From: Treponema sp. | GTDB lineage: Bacteria > Spirochaetota > Spirochaetia > Treponematales > Rectinemataceae | Length of the DNA: 10,326 nt | NCBI GenBank assembly: GCA_012516755.1 | Contig: JAAYWE010000230.1 | Span: 1-10,326 of the forward strand | Direction: 5' to 3' | Shown here: in pieces, positions 1-5,783 of the stretch | Numbering within the stretch: position 1 is the first letter of the stretch | Layout of the letters: each line of letters begins with the position of its first letter | Notes under the pieces: generated by a model | What the model saw: the letters and a program-made list of their open reading frames with translations, nothing else | Databases searched by the model: none | What the model was told of the DNA's origin: nothing | Translations under genes and position numbers: made by a program

Positions 1-801
1 GACTGGAGCTCGCACTGGTATGTAGAACCGCGCGAGTATGCGAAGACCCTGCACGAAGATCTCGCTATCCGTCGTCGGCTTCTCGAGCTGGACGAGACCA
101 GGGGTGCGGACATATCGGAAATCGAGATCATCCGCCATCCACAGCGCATCACCTTGGTAATCCATAGCGCTCGTCCCGGTGTGCTGATTGGAACCAAGGG
201 TGCGAATATCGACAAGATAGGAGCACAGATCCAGAAGGTTACACAGAAGAAACTGCAGATCAAAATAAAAGAGATCAAGAAAGTCGACACGAACGCTCAA
301 CTTGTGGCTCAGAATATCGCGCGCCAACTGGAGAACAGACAATCATTCCGGCGTGCCATGAAATCCGCAATCCAGAACGCATTGAAGGGTGGTGCGCAGG
401 GCTGCAAGGTCAGGCTATCGGGTCGCCTAGGCGGTTCTGATATGTCCCGCACCGAAGAGCTCAAGGATGGACGAATTCCTCTGCATACGCTTCGTGCGGA
501 TATCGATTACGGCTTTACCGAAGCAAATACTACTTTTGGCAAGATCGGCATAAAGGTTTGGATATACCAGGGCATGGTGTATTCTCAGGATAAAAACGAA
601 GATGCCGGTCAGCTTGCCAGGAAAGCGCGAAGAGAGTCCTCTGGAGAGCCTCGCGGAGAGCGCAGGGAAGGCGGTCAAGATAGGCAGGGGCGACGCGAGC
701 GTGTTGAGCGAGCCGAACATGGCGAACAATCTGATCGCAGTGAACGCCATGCTGCTCCAAGACCTGAAGCAAGTCGAACAGAAGGTGAGGCAAGGAGCTA
801 G
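1..801 (+). CDS. rpsC: 30S ribosomal protein S3 (5' end outside window)
   Basis: S3 is a small-subunit head protein that helps form the mRNA entry channel. The reading frame is open from base 1 and ends at TAG 799-801, so 266 residues are visible. By comparison with the family's usual N-terminus, about 16 residues are missing upstream. The first visible residues (DWSSHWYVEPREYAK) match the S3 N-terminal region. The type II KH domain is shown by the GTKG loop at nt 190-201, followed by the family core RLGGSDMSRTEE and ADIDYGF, and the core ends near KVWIYQG. After that comes an unusual tail of about 71 residues (nt 586-798) with 16 Arg and 13 Glu by my count. This makes the protein roughly 280 residues, against 233 in E. 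coli. rplP follows after 3 nt. The identity is secure; the role of the tail is unknown. Confidence 0.97.
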   Translation, partial: DWSSHWYVEPREYAKTLHEDLAIRRRLLELDETRGADISEIEIIRHPQRITLVIHSARPGVLIGTKGANIDKIGAQIQKVTQKKLQIKIKEIKKVDTNAQLVAQNIARQLENRQSFRRAMKSAIQNALKGGAQGCKVRLSGRLGGSDMSRTEELKDGRIPLHTLRADIDYGFTEANTTFGKIGIKVWIYQGMVYSQDKNEDAGQLARKARRESSGEPRGERREGGQDRQGRRERVERAEHGEQSDRSERHAAPRPEASRTEGEARS

Positions 802-804
802 ACT

Positions 805-1221
805 ATGCTGTTACCTAAGAGAGTAAAATATAGAAAGCAGCAGCGTGGCAGGATTCGCGGAGAAGCTCATTCGGGCAATACGATCGTGTTTGGCGATTAT
901 GGTCTTGTGAGCCTCGAGCCACACTGGATAACCAATCGTCAGATCGAAGCCGCACGAATCGCGCTAAACCGATATATCAAGCGCGGCGGAAAGATGTGGA
1001 TTCGGATTTTCCCGGATAAGCCATATTCCAAAAAACCCGCAGAAACTCGCATGGGTCGTGGAAAGCCAGGTCCTGAATACTGGGTTGCGGTAGTCAAGCC
1101 GGGCACGGTTCTTTTCGAGCTATCTGGCGTCGAACAAAAGGTAGCGGAAGAAGCCATGCGCCTTGCTGGTTCCAAGCTCCCTGTCAAGACGAAGTTTGCG
1201 ATCCGTAGCGAGATGGAGTGA
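805..1221 (+). CDS. rplP: 50S ribosomal protein L16
   Basis: L16 (uL16) binds 23S rRNA near the peptidyl transferase centre and helps position A-site tRNA. The 138 residues are the usual length. The start MLLPKRVKYRKQQRGR and the core MWIRIFPDKPYSKKPAETRMG are diagnostic, and the latter continues through GRGKPGPEYWVAVVKPG. Arg82 lies in the TRMGRGKG-like loop that corresponds to the Arg81 region of E. coli L16. The ATG is preceded by AAGGAG at 792-797, seven bases away and inside the end of rpsC, so translation of the two genes is probably coupled. The stop is TGA 1219-1221. Nothing unusual is seen. Confidence 0.98.
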   Translation: MLLPKRVKYRKQQRGRIRGEAHSGNTIVFGDYGLVSLEPHWITNRQIEAARIALNRYIKRGGKMWIRIFPDKPYSKKPAETRMGRGKPGPEYWVAVVKPGTVLFELSGVEQKVAEEAMRLAGSKLPVKTKFAIRSEME

Positions 1222-1226
1222 TCACC

Positions 1227-1433
1227 ATGAAAAACTCATTCAAGGACCTAAGACTGGAGGAATTACTCATCAAGCGCGATGAGCTTCGAAAGAAATACTT
1301 TGACCTGCGTTTCCAGATGGTGGTCGGCCACGTAGAGAATCCGGTAGAGAAGAGAAATCTTCGCCGCCAGATTGCGCGTATAGAAACCAGAATTGCCGAA
1401 GCCCAGCGCAGCAAGGCCGCGAAGAAGGCATAA
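1227..1433 (+). CDS. rpmC: 50S ribosomal protein L29
   Basis: L29 (uL29) is a small, mostly helical protein at the polypeptide exit tunnel rim, near the docking site for trigger factor and SRP. The frame gives 68 residues, typical for the family. The helical pattern LRLEELLIKRDELRKKYFDL is followed by the conserved NPVEKRNLRRQIARIETRI segment, and the C-terminal tail is Lys/Ala-rich. I chose ATG 1227 over the in-frame GTG at 1218. GGAG at 1215-1218 lies eight bases before the ATG, whereas the GTG overlaps that same Shine-Dalgarno sequence and the rplP stop. The gene sits 5 nt after rplP in the standard S10-operon order. Confidence 0.96.
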   Translation: MKNSFKDLRLEELLIKRDELRKKYFDLRFQMVVGHVENPVEKRNLRRQIARIETRIAEAQRSKAAKKA

Positions 1434-1451
1434 TTCTTCAGGAGAAAGAAC

Positions 1452-1724
1452 GTGGATGCGAATATCCAAAAGATGACCGAGGGAAAGCTTGTTCTTCAAG
1501 GCATCGTAGTTTCGGACAAAAATGATAAGACTATCGTTGTGGAAATTATCATGCGCAAGCTGCATCCCCTGTACAGAAAATACGTCAATAGGACGAAGCG
1601 CGTAAAAGCCCACGATGAGTACAACGAAGCGCATGTCGGCGATACCGTTTCAGTGGTCGAATGCAGGCCAATGTCGCGAGAAAAGCGGTGGCGGCTTGTT
1701 CAAATCGTCGAGCGGGCAAAATAA
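1452..1724 (+). CDS. rpsQ: 30S ribosomal protein S17
   Basis: S17 (uS17) is a primary 16S rRNA-binding protein with an OB fold in the small-subunit body. The 90-residue product carries the family core: LQGIVVSDKNDKTIVV, then RKLHPLYRKYV, KVHDE-type KAHDEYNEAHVGDTV, and the ending ECRPMSREKRWRLVQIVE. The start is GTG at 1452, supported by AGGAG at 1440-1444 seven bases upstream. A later in-frame ATG (codon 8) has no comparable Shine-Dalgarno sequence. The gene ends at TAA 1722-1724 and is conventionally the last gene of the S10 block. The following 16 nt lead straight into rplN, so no operon break is visible here. Confidence 0.97.
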   Translation: MDANIQKMTEGKLVLQGIVVSDKNDKTIVVEIIMRKLHPLYRKYVNRTKRVKAHDEYNEAHVGDTVSVVECRPMSREKRWRLVQIVERAK

Positions 1725-1740
1725 CGAGCGGGAGTAGGCT

Positions 1741-2109
1741 ATGATTCAGGTAGAAAGCATGCTGAATGTCGCCGACAATTCAGGTGCGAAGACTGTCCAG
1801 TGTATCAAGGTGCTAGGTGGTACACGGCGCAGGTATGCGAGCGTCGGCGATATCATCGTCGTTGCGGTAAAGACAGCTCTGCCCAACTCGGCGGTCAAAA
1901 AAGGGTCGATAGAAAAAGCTGTTGTCGTGCGCACACATAAGGAGTATAGGCGGCCAGATGGAACATACATCAGGTTCGATGACAACGCGTGCGTTCTAAT
2001 CGATGCTAACAGAAACCCGAAAGGCAAGCGCATTTTCGGACCTGTTGCCAGGGAGCTACGCGAGAAGGATTATATGAAGATTATCTCTCTTGCTCCCGAG
2101 GTCCTATAA
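1741..2109 (+). CDS. rplN: 50S ribosomal protein L14
   Basis: L14 (uL14) binds 23S rRNA at the subunit interface and contributes to the inter-subunit bridge with helix 44 of 16S rRNA. At 122 residues it is the normal length. The start MIQVESMLNVADNSGAK, the middle GDIIVVAVKTALPN, and the ending RIFGPVARELREKDYMKIISLAPEVL-type C-terminus are all family signatures. The ATG is preceded by GGGAG at 1730-1734, six bases away. It is the first gene of the spc block. Its stop codon TAA 2107-2109 forms part of the AAGGAG Shine-Dalgarno sequence of rplX, which implies tight coupling. Nothing unusual is seen. Confidence 0.98.
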   Translation: MIQVESMLNVADNSGAKTVQCIKVLGGTRRRYASVGDIIVVAVKTALPNSAVKKGSIEKAVVVRTHKEYRRPDGTYIRFDDNACVLIDANRNPKGKRIFGPVARELREKDYMKIISLAPEVL

Positions 2110-2120
2110 GGAGTCTGAAT

Positions 2121-2441
2121 ATGCCTAATGTGAAGCATAAAATTAGAAAAGAAGACCTTGTTCAAGTAATAGCCGGTAAGGAGCGTGGAAAACAGGGTAA
2201 AGTCCTCAAGATCAACCACGAAAATGGTCGTGTTATAGTGTCCGGTCTAAATATGGTAAAAAAAGCCATGAAAAAGAAATCCCAGACGGATCGCGGTGGC
2301 ATAGTGGAAATCGAGGCGCCGATTCATATATCCAATGTTATGATCGTATGCAAGAAGTGCAGTAAACCCGTTCGCGCTGGCTACAGGATCATCGATGGCA
2401 AAAAGAAGAGGGTTTGCAGAAAATGTGGGGAGGTACTCTGA
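2121..2441 (+). CDS. rplX: 50S ribosomal protein L24, four-cysteine form
   Basis: L24 (uL24) starts assembly of the large subunit by binding the 5' domain of 23S rRNA, and later lies near the tunnel exit. The 106 residues carry the KOW-type start (KEDLVQVIAGKERGKQGKVL, residues 10-30) and the GLNMVKKAMK segment. The C-terminal part holds two CxxC pairs, at Cys77/Cys80 and Cys99/Cys102 (CKKC and CRKC), arranged like a zinc ribbon. Such pairs are known in many bacterial L24 proteins but are absent in E. coli. The start has AAGGAG at 2108-2113. The TGA at 2439-2441 shares its A with the ATG of rplE, a TGATG overlap typical of translational coupling. Confidence 0.98.
   Translation: MPNVKHKIRKEDLVQVIAGKERGKQGKVLKINHENGRVIVSGLNMVKKAMKKKSQTDRGGIVEIEAPIHISNVMIVCKKCSKPVRAGYRIIDGKKKRVCRKCGEVL
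2427..2433 (+). promoter_or_regulatory. Shine-Dalgarno sequence that fixes the rplE start
   Basis: The purine run GGGGAGG lies inside the last codons of rplX, seven bases before the ATG at 2441. It decides in favour of the overlapping TGATG start rather than the in-frame start 27 bases upstream. Confidence 0.7.
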
Positions 2442-3049
2442 TGGCAGCTCAGACGACAAATGCTGCAAAAAAGGCTACCGCAGCACAACCGACGCAAACC
2501 AAAGCCTATGTTCCCCGGCTCAAAAAGTTCTATCGTGAAAAGGTGATCCCGGAGCTCTTCGATGAGCTGGGTTACAGCTCAACAATGCAGGTACCTCGTC
2601 TCGAAAAGATAGTAGTATCGATGGGTGTAGGCGAGGCGCGCGATAACAAGAAGCTTCTCGATGCGGCAATAAGCGACCTGGAGACTATTGTCGGCCAACA
2701 TGCGATCAAGACAAAAGCAAAGAAATCCATTGCAAACTTCAAGATTCGCAAAGGTCAGGAGATAGGCGCACGAGTAACTCTGAGAGGAAACCAGATGTGG
2801 GAGTTTCTCGACAGGTTGATGAATGTAGCGTTGCCTCGTGTTAAGGATTTTCGTGGTGTAAATCCGAATGGCTTCGATGGCCATGGGGATTATACTCTTG
2901 GTCTGACAGAGCAGATTATTTTTCCGGAAATCGATTTCGATAAGATCGAGAAGGTTATGGGGCTCAGCGTCTCGATTGTGACAACAGCCGAGACGGACAT
3001 GGAGGCAAAAAGCCTTCTTGCCAAATTGGGCATGCCCTTCAGAAAATAA
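2441..3049 (+). CDS. rplE: 50S ribosomal protein L5
   Basis: L5 (uL5) belongs to the 5S rRNA-protein complex of the central protuberance and contacts P-site tRNA and S13. The frame from ATG 2441 gives 202 residues, against 179 in E. coli. The core matches well: MQVPRLEKIVVSMGVGEA, KKSIANFKIRKGQEIGARVT, MWEFLDRL, VKDFRGVNPNGFDGHG and EQIIFPEIDFDKI, ending LGMPFRK. The first 20 or so residues are an extra Ala/Thr/Lys/Gln-rich segment before the usual VPRLKKFY start. I chose 2441 because GGGGAGG at 2427-2433 lies seven bases upstream and the ATG overlaps the rplX stop. A longer in-frame start at 2414 would overlap rplX further and lacks such support. Confidence 0.97.
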   Translation: MAAQTTNAAKKATAAQPTQTKAYVPRLKKFYREKVIPELFDELGYSSTMQVPRLEKIVVSMGVGEARDNKKLLDAAISDLETIVGQHAIKTKAKKSIANFKIRKGQEIGARVTLRGNQMWEFLDRLMNVALPRVKDFRGVNPNGFDGHGDYTLGLTEQIIFPEIDFDKIEKVMGLSVSIVTTAETDMEAKSLLAKLGMPFRK

Positions 3050-3060
3050 GGAAGGCATAG

Positions 3061-3246
3061 ATGGCTCGTAAAGCAATGTTTTTAAAGGCGATGAAAACGC
3101 CGAAATACTCCACTCGTCTGGTTCGCAGATGCAAAATCTGCGGTAGGTCTCGCGGGTATATGAGAAAATTCGATATGTGTCGCATTTGCTTCCGGAAGCT
3201 TGCTTCCGAAGGCAAAATACCGGGCGTCACAAAATCGAGCTGGTAG
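3061..3246 (+). CDS. rpsN: 30S ribosomal protein S14, zinc-binding (type Z) form
   Basis: S14 (uS14) sits in the small-subunit head near the A and P sites, next to S3 and S10. The product is 61 residues, the short zinc-binding form, unlike the roughly 100-residue cysteine-free form of E. coli. The zinc site is visible as Cys24/Cys27 (CKIC) and Cys40/Cys43 (CRIC). The signature RGYMRKFDMCRICFRKLA follows, and the protein ends with the typical short GKIPGVTKSSW. The N-terminal MARKAM fits the family. A purine-rich AAGGAAGG (3048-3055), which begins in the rplE stop codon, serves as Shine-Dalgarno. The gene lies in its standard place between rplE and rpsH. Confidence 0.98.
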   Translation: MARKAMFLKAMKTPKYSTRLVRRCKICGRSRGYMRKFDMCRICFRKLASEGKIPGVTKSSW

Positions 3247-3255
3247 GAGGGTGCA

Positions 3256-3654
3256 ATGAGTGTATCTGATCCCATTGCGGACATGCTGACCAAGATTCGA
3301 AACGCAAATGAAGCTCGGCATGAGAAAGTCGATATCCCGACTTCCAAGCTCAAGCTTGAGATCGTAAAGATTCTCAAAACCGAGGGCTATATCAAAAATT
3401 TCAAGAAGATCCAGAATGAGGGGCAGAATTTTATCAGGATCTTTCTCAAATACGATGAGAAGAATGACCCCATAATCCATGGATTGAGCAAGGTCTCTAA
3501 GCCAGGGCGACGCGTCTATTCCGGGTATCGTGAAATGCCGCGGATTCTCAATGGCTATGGTATTGCCATCGTCTCGACTTCCGATGGTGTCATAACCGGT
3601 AGAAAGGCTGTGGAAAAGCAGGTAGGCGGCGAGCTCATCTGTACGGTCTGGTAA
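3256..3654 (+). CDS. rpsH: 30S ribosomal protein S8
   Basis: S8 (uS8) binds the central domain of 16S rRNA early in 30S assembly. In E. coli it also represses the spc operon by binding its mRNA near rplE. The 132 residues begin MSVSDPIADMLTKIRNANEA and hold the C-terminal signature STSDGVITGRKAVEKQVGGE, which includes the STS motif that contacts rRNA. The end is LICTVW; the final Trp is normal outside proteobacteria. AGGAGG at 3245-3250 overlaps the rpsN stop and lies five bases before the ATG. I could not recognise an S8 operator hairpin at the rplX-rplE junction by eye, so S8 control here is unproven. Confidence 0.98.
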   Translation: MSVSDPIADMLTKIRNANEARHEKVDIPTSKLKLEIVKILKTEGYIKNFKKIQNEGQNFIRIFLKYDEKNDPIIHGLSKVSKPGRRVYSGYREMPRILNGYGIAIVSTSDGVITGRKAVEKQVGGELICTVW

Positions 3655-3667
3655 GGCGAGGTAAAGT

Positions 3668-4210
3668 ATGTCGAGAATTGGAATGCGACCTGTAGCAATT
3701 CCCAAAGGTGTAAAGGTGACTATAGAGCCGACGGTTTTTCACGTCGAAGGACCGAAAGGGAAGCTCTCTCAGGAATACTGCTCCGATATCAAGATCGAAA
3801 TAAGAGATGGATTTGCCGTAGTGGAGCGCAAGGATGATTCCAAGCAGTCCAAGGCTTATCATGGTCTATATCGCAGCTTGCTGGACAACATGATAACCGG
3901 TGTAAGCCAGGGCTTTAAGCGATCTCTCGTGATCTCTGGTGTAGGATATCGAGCTGAAGTGCAAGGCAACTTCCTTATGCTCAGTATCGGATTTACGAAT
4001 GATATGATTGTGGTGATTCCCGAAGGCTTAAGAGTCTCAGTCGATCAGAATGGCCAGAGAATAATAATCGAAGGTATAGACTATGCCAAGGTTGGCAAGT
4101 TTGCAAGCGAAGTGCGATCGCTTCGGAAGCCCGAACCATATAAAGGCAAAGGAATTCGCTATGAAGAAGAGCGAATCCGCAGAAAAGTCGGCAAGACAGG
4201 CGTGAAGTGA
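3668..4210 (+). CDS. rplF: 50S ribosomal protein L6
   Basis: L6 (uL6) has two related domains that bind 23S rRNA near the sarcin-ricin loop, where translation GTPases dock. The 180 residues are close to the family norm. The start MSRIGMRPVAIPKGV, the mid-region RSLLDNMITGVSQGF and GVGYRAEVQGN, and the C-terminal signature PEPYKGKGIRYEEERIRRK followed by VGKTG are unmistakable. GAGG at 3658-3661 lies six bases before the ATG. The gene ends with TGA 4208-4210, whose last bases feed into the weak Shine-Dalgarno sequence of rplR. Nothing unusual is seen. Confidence 0.98.
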   Translation: MSRIGMRPVAIPKGVKVTIEPTVFHVEGPKGKLSQEYCSDIKIEIRDGFAVVERKDDSKQSKAYHGLYRSLLDNMITGVSQGFKRSLVISGVGYRAEVQGNFLMLSIGFTNDMIVVIPEGLRVSVDQNGQRIIIEGIDYAKVGKFASEVRSLRKPEPYKGKGIRYEEERIRRKVGKTGVK

Positions 4211-4220
4211 GGCAGATAGG

Positions 4221-4586
4221 ATGAGCGTAAAAGAACTGACAGATAAGAGACGCAAGCGTGAAAAACGCAAGACCCATATTCGAAAGAGCATTTTTGGGGC
4301 TCCCGATAGGCCTCGAATGACGGTGTATCGTTCGAATCTGCATCTCTATGTGCAGGTTATCGACGATATGGTTGGTCATACCCTTTCGAGCGTCTCTACG
4401 ATGGAAAAGCAATTTCGCGACCTCAGACCTAATGTCCAGAGCGGTAACCTGATAGGTGAAGAAATTGGTAAAAGGCTCATGGAAAAAGGTATTACACAGG
4501 TTGTCTTCGATAGAAACGGCTATAAATACCACGGTGTCGTGAAAGCGATTGCCGACGGCGTCAGAAAAGCTGGCGTCAAATTCTAG
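4221..4586 (+). CDS. rplR: 50S ribosomal protein L18
   Basis: L18 (uL18) binds 5S rRNA and, with L5, attaches it to the large subunit. The 121 residues carry a basic N-terminus (KRRKREKRKTHIRKSIFG), then RPRMTVYRSNLHLYVQVIDD, and the C-terminal signature VVFDRNGYKYHGVVKAIADG followed by VRKAGVKF. The Shine-Dalgarno sequence is one of the weaker ones in the window: GAGG at 4209-4212, eight bases upstream and overlapping the rplF stop. This suggests that translation depends partly on ribosomes finishing rplF. Its TAG stop at 4584-4586 begins the AGGGGG sequence used by rpsE. Confidence 0.97.
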   Translation: MSVKELTDKRRKREKRKTHIRKSIFGAPDRPRMTVYRSNLHLYVQVIDDMVGHTLSSVSTMEKQFRDLRPNVQSGNLIGEEIGKRLMEKGITQVVFDRNGYKYHGVVKAIADGVRKAGVKF

Positions 4587-4595
4587 GGGGCGGCA

Positions 4596-5108
4596 GTGGA
4601 AAGAACAAGGAAAGATGATTCCGGTGTGCAGGAAGGCTACACCGAAAAGCTTATTCAGCTGAACAGGACTGCCAAGGTTGTCAAAGGAGGACGAAGGTTT
4701 TCTTTCTCAGCCCTGTCGGTGGTCGGCGACAAGCAAGGCCATGTCGGATTCGGTTTTGGCAAGGCAAATGATGTCACCGAAGCAATCAGGAAAAGCGTCG
4801 ATAGAGCAAAGCATGCCATGGTTACGGTGCCCGTCAAGAACGGCACGCTGCCCCACGAGGTTACCGGCATCTACAAGGCGACCAAGGTATATATGAAACC
4901 AGCCTGCCCCGGCTCCGGTGTTATTGCTGGAGGCCCTGTGCGTGCTATTCTGGAGTGTGCAGGCTACATCGATATCATCTCGAAGTGTATAGGTTCGAGA
5001 ACAGCCGTAAATGTTGTGCGTGCGGTATTCGATGGCCTGGATAAACTCTTGGATGCGCAAGAAGTCGCGAAAAACCGAGGAAAGTCGCTCAAAGACATGT
5101 GGAGTTAA
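4596..5108 (+). CDS. rpsE: 30S ribosomal protein S5
   Basis: S5 (uS5) lines the mRNA entry channel and affects decoding accuracy and helicase activity. The 170 residues show the S5 double-stranded-RNA-binding-like N-domain at about 18-81, with FSFSALSVVGDKQGHVGFGF and the GKANDVTEAI helix. The C-domain follows with PACPGSGVIAGGPVRAILE and the GSRTAVNVVRAVFDGL segment. The common GTG in the PxxxGTG loop is GSG here, a mild change. The start is GTG at 4596, supported by AGGGGG at 4585-4590 five bases upstream; no better ATG lies nearby. rpmD begins 2 nt after the TAA at 5106-5108. Confidence 0.97.
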   Translation: MERTRKDDSGVQEGYTEKLIQLNRTAKVVKGGRRFSFSALSVVGDKQGHVGFGFGKANDVTEAIRKSVDRAKHAMVTVPVKNGTLPHEVTGIYKATKVYMKPACPGSGVIAGGPVRAILECAGYIDIISKCIGSRTAVNVVRAVFDGLDKLLDAQEVAKNRGKSLKDMWS

Positions 5109-5110
5109 TC

Positions 5111-5293
5111 ATGCCCAAAATACAGATAACATTGGTTCGCAGCACAATTGGTCAAAAGCCTAAAGCGCGAGAAACTGTCCGCTGTCTGGGGCTGCGGAAG
5201 ATAGGTTCGAGCACCATACAGGAAGCCAGTCCTCAGATCCTAGGCATGGTGGATAAAGTGAAACATCTGGTTGAGATTAAGGAGGTGGAGTGA
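5111..5293 (+). CDS. rpmD: 50S ribosomal protein L30
   Basis: L30 (uL30) is a small surface protein of the large subunit; not all bacteria have it. The 60 residues begin MPKIQITLVRSTIGQKPKAR and continue with the typical LGLRKIGSSTIQEASPQILG and MVDKVKHLVEIKEVE, a full-length match to the family. I chose ATG 5111, with GGAG at 5101-5104 six bases upstream and inside the end of rpsE. An in-frame GTG at 5099 would add four residues that do not fit the family start. The TGA at 5291-5293 overlaps the rplO ATG by one base. Confidence 0.96.
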   Translation: MPKIQITLVRSTIGQKPKARETVRCLGLRKIGSSTIQEASPQILGMVDKVKHLVEIKEVE

Positions 5294-5766
5294 TGCCTGA
5301 TTTCTATCTCCACGCCCCAAAGGGTGCGAACAAAAAAAAGCGCATTATTGGTAGAGGCAACAGTTCGGGTTCTGGTGGTACGGCAGGTCGTGGCAACAAA
5401 GGCCAGCAGTCGCGTTCTGGCGGCAAGACCTACCCTGGTTTTGAAGGTGGACAGATGCCTCTTTACAGGCGTCTGCCTGGTCGAGGCTTCTCAAACAAGC
5501 CATTCCGCAAAGAATATCAGATTGTAAATCTGTGCGACCTAGAAGCCAAATTCGAGAGCGGAGATAGCGTGGATACCCTGAGCCTTTTCATGAAAGGGCT
5601 CGTGAAAAAGCCTGAGTTGCCAGTAAAGATATTGGGCAAAGGGGAGATCGATATCGCGCTCATGGTGAGCGTCGATGCGGTCTCTTCGGGTGCAAAGGCA
5701 AAGATAGAAGCCGCTGGTGGCAAAGTGGAGACACCTATAGCCACAGGTTCTTCGGCAGATGCATGA
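5293..5766 (+). CDS. rplO: 50S ribosomal protein L15
   Basis: L15 (uL15) is a late-assembly large-subunit protein whose long basic, glycine-rich N-terminal arm threads through 23S rRNA. The 157 residues show that arm clearly (RIIGRGNSSGSGGTAGRGNK, residues 17-36, then GQQSRSGG), followed by FEGGQMPLYRRLPGRGFSN and a globular C-domain with VKILGKGEID. The start is ATG 5293 in a TGATG overlap with rpmD, with GGAGG at 5281-5285 seven bases upstream. The adjacent in-frame GTG at 5290 would add just one residue. An eight-A tract lies at 5332-5339 in the Lys codons of the arm. The last residues, GSSADA, are a short non-conserved tail. Confidence 0.97.
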   Translation: MPDFYLHAPKGANKKKRIIGRGNSSGSGGTAGRGNKGQQSRSGGKTYPGFEGGQMPLYRRLPGRGFSNKPFRKEYQIVNLCDLEAKFESGDSVDTLSLFMKGLVKKPELPVKILGKGEIDIALMVSVDAVSSGAKAKIEAAGGKVETPIATGSSADA

Positions 5767-5783
5767 TATGAAGGCGGGAGCGA

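Noticed and set aside
602..826. A 74-codon open frame overlapping the S3 tail and the start of rplP
   Set aside because: It lies in a shifted frame across a low-complexity Arg/Glu-rich region, has no convincing Shine-Dalgarno sequence, and crosses two well-supported genes.
2400..2460. S8 repressor-binding site near the rplX-rplE junction
   Set aside because: E. coli has such a site in this area, but I could not identify a matching hairpin with the expected bulge by eye, so it is not called.
3993..4532. Long minus-strand open frames, such as the 179-codon one opposite rplF/rplR
   Set aside because: The + strand carries unmistakable L6 and L18 there. The antisense frames show no family likeness and follow from the codon pattern of the real genes.
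5332..5352. Eight-A tract with an in-frame A AAA AAG heptamer in rplO, a classic -1 slippery sequence
   Set aside because: A -1 shift would reach a TAG at 5352-5354 after a handful of codons, giving a useless stub. I saw no clear downstream stem, and the tract simply encodes lysines of the L15 basic arm.
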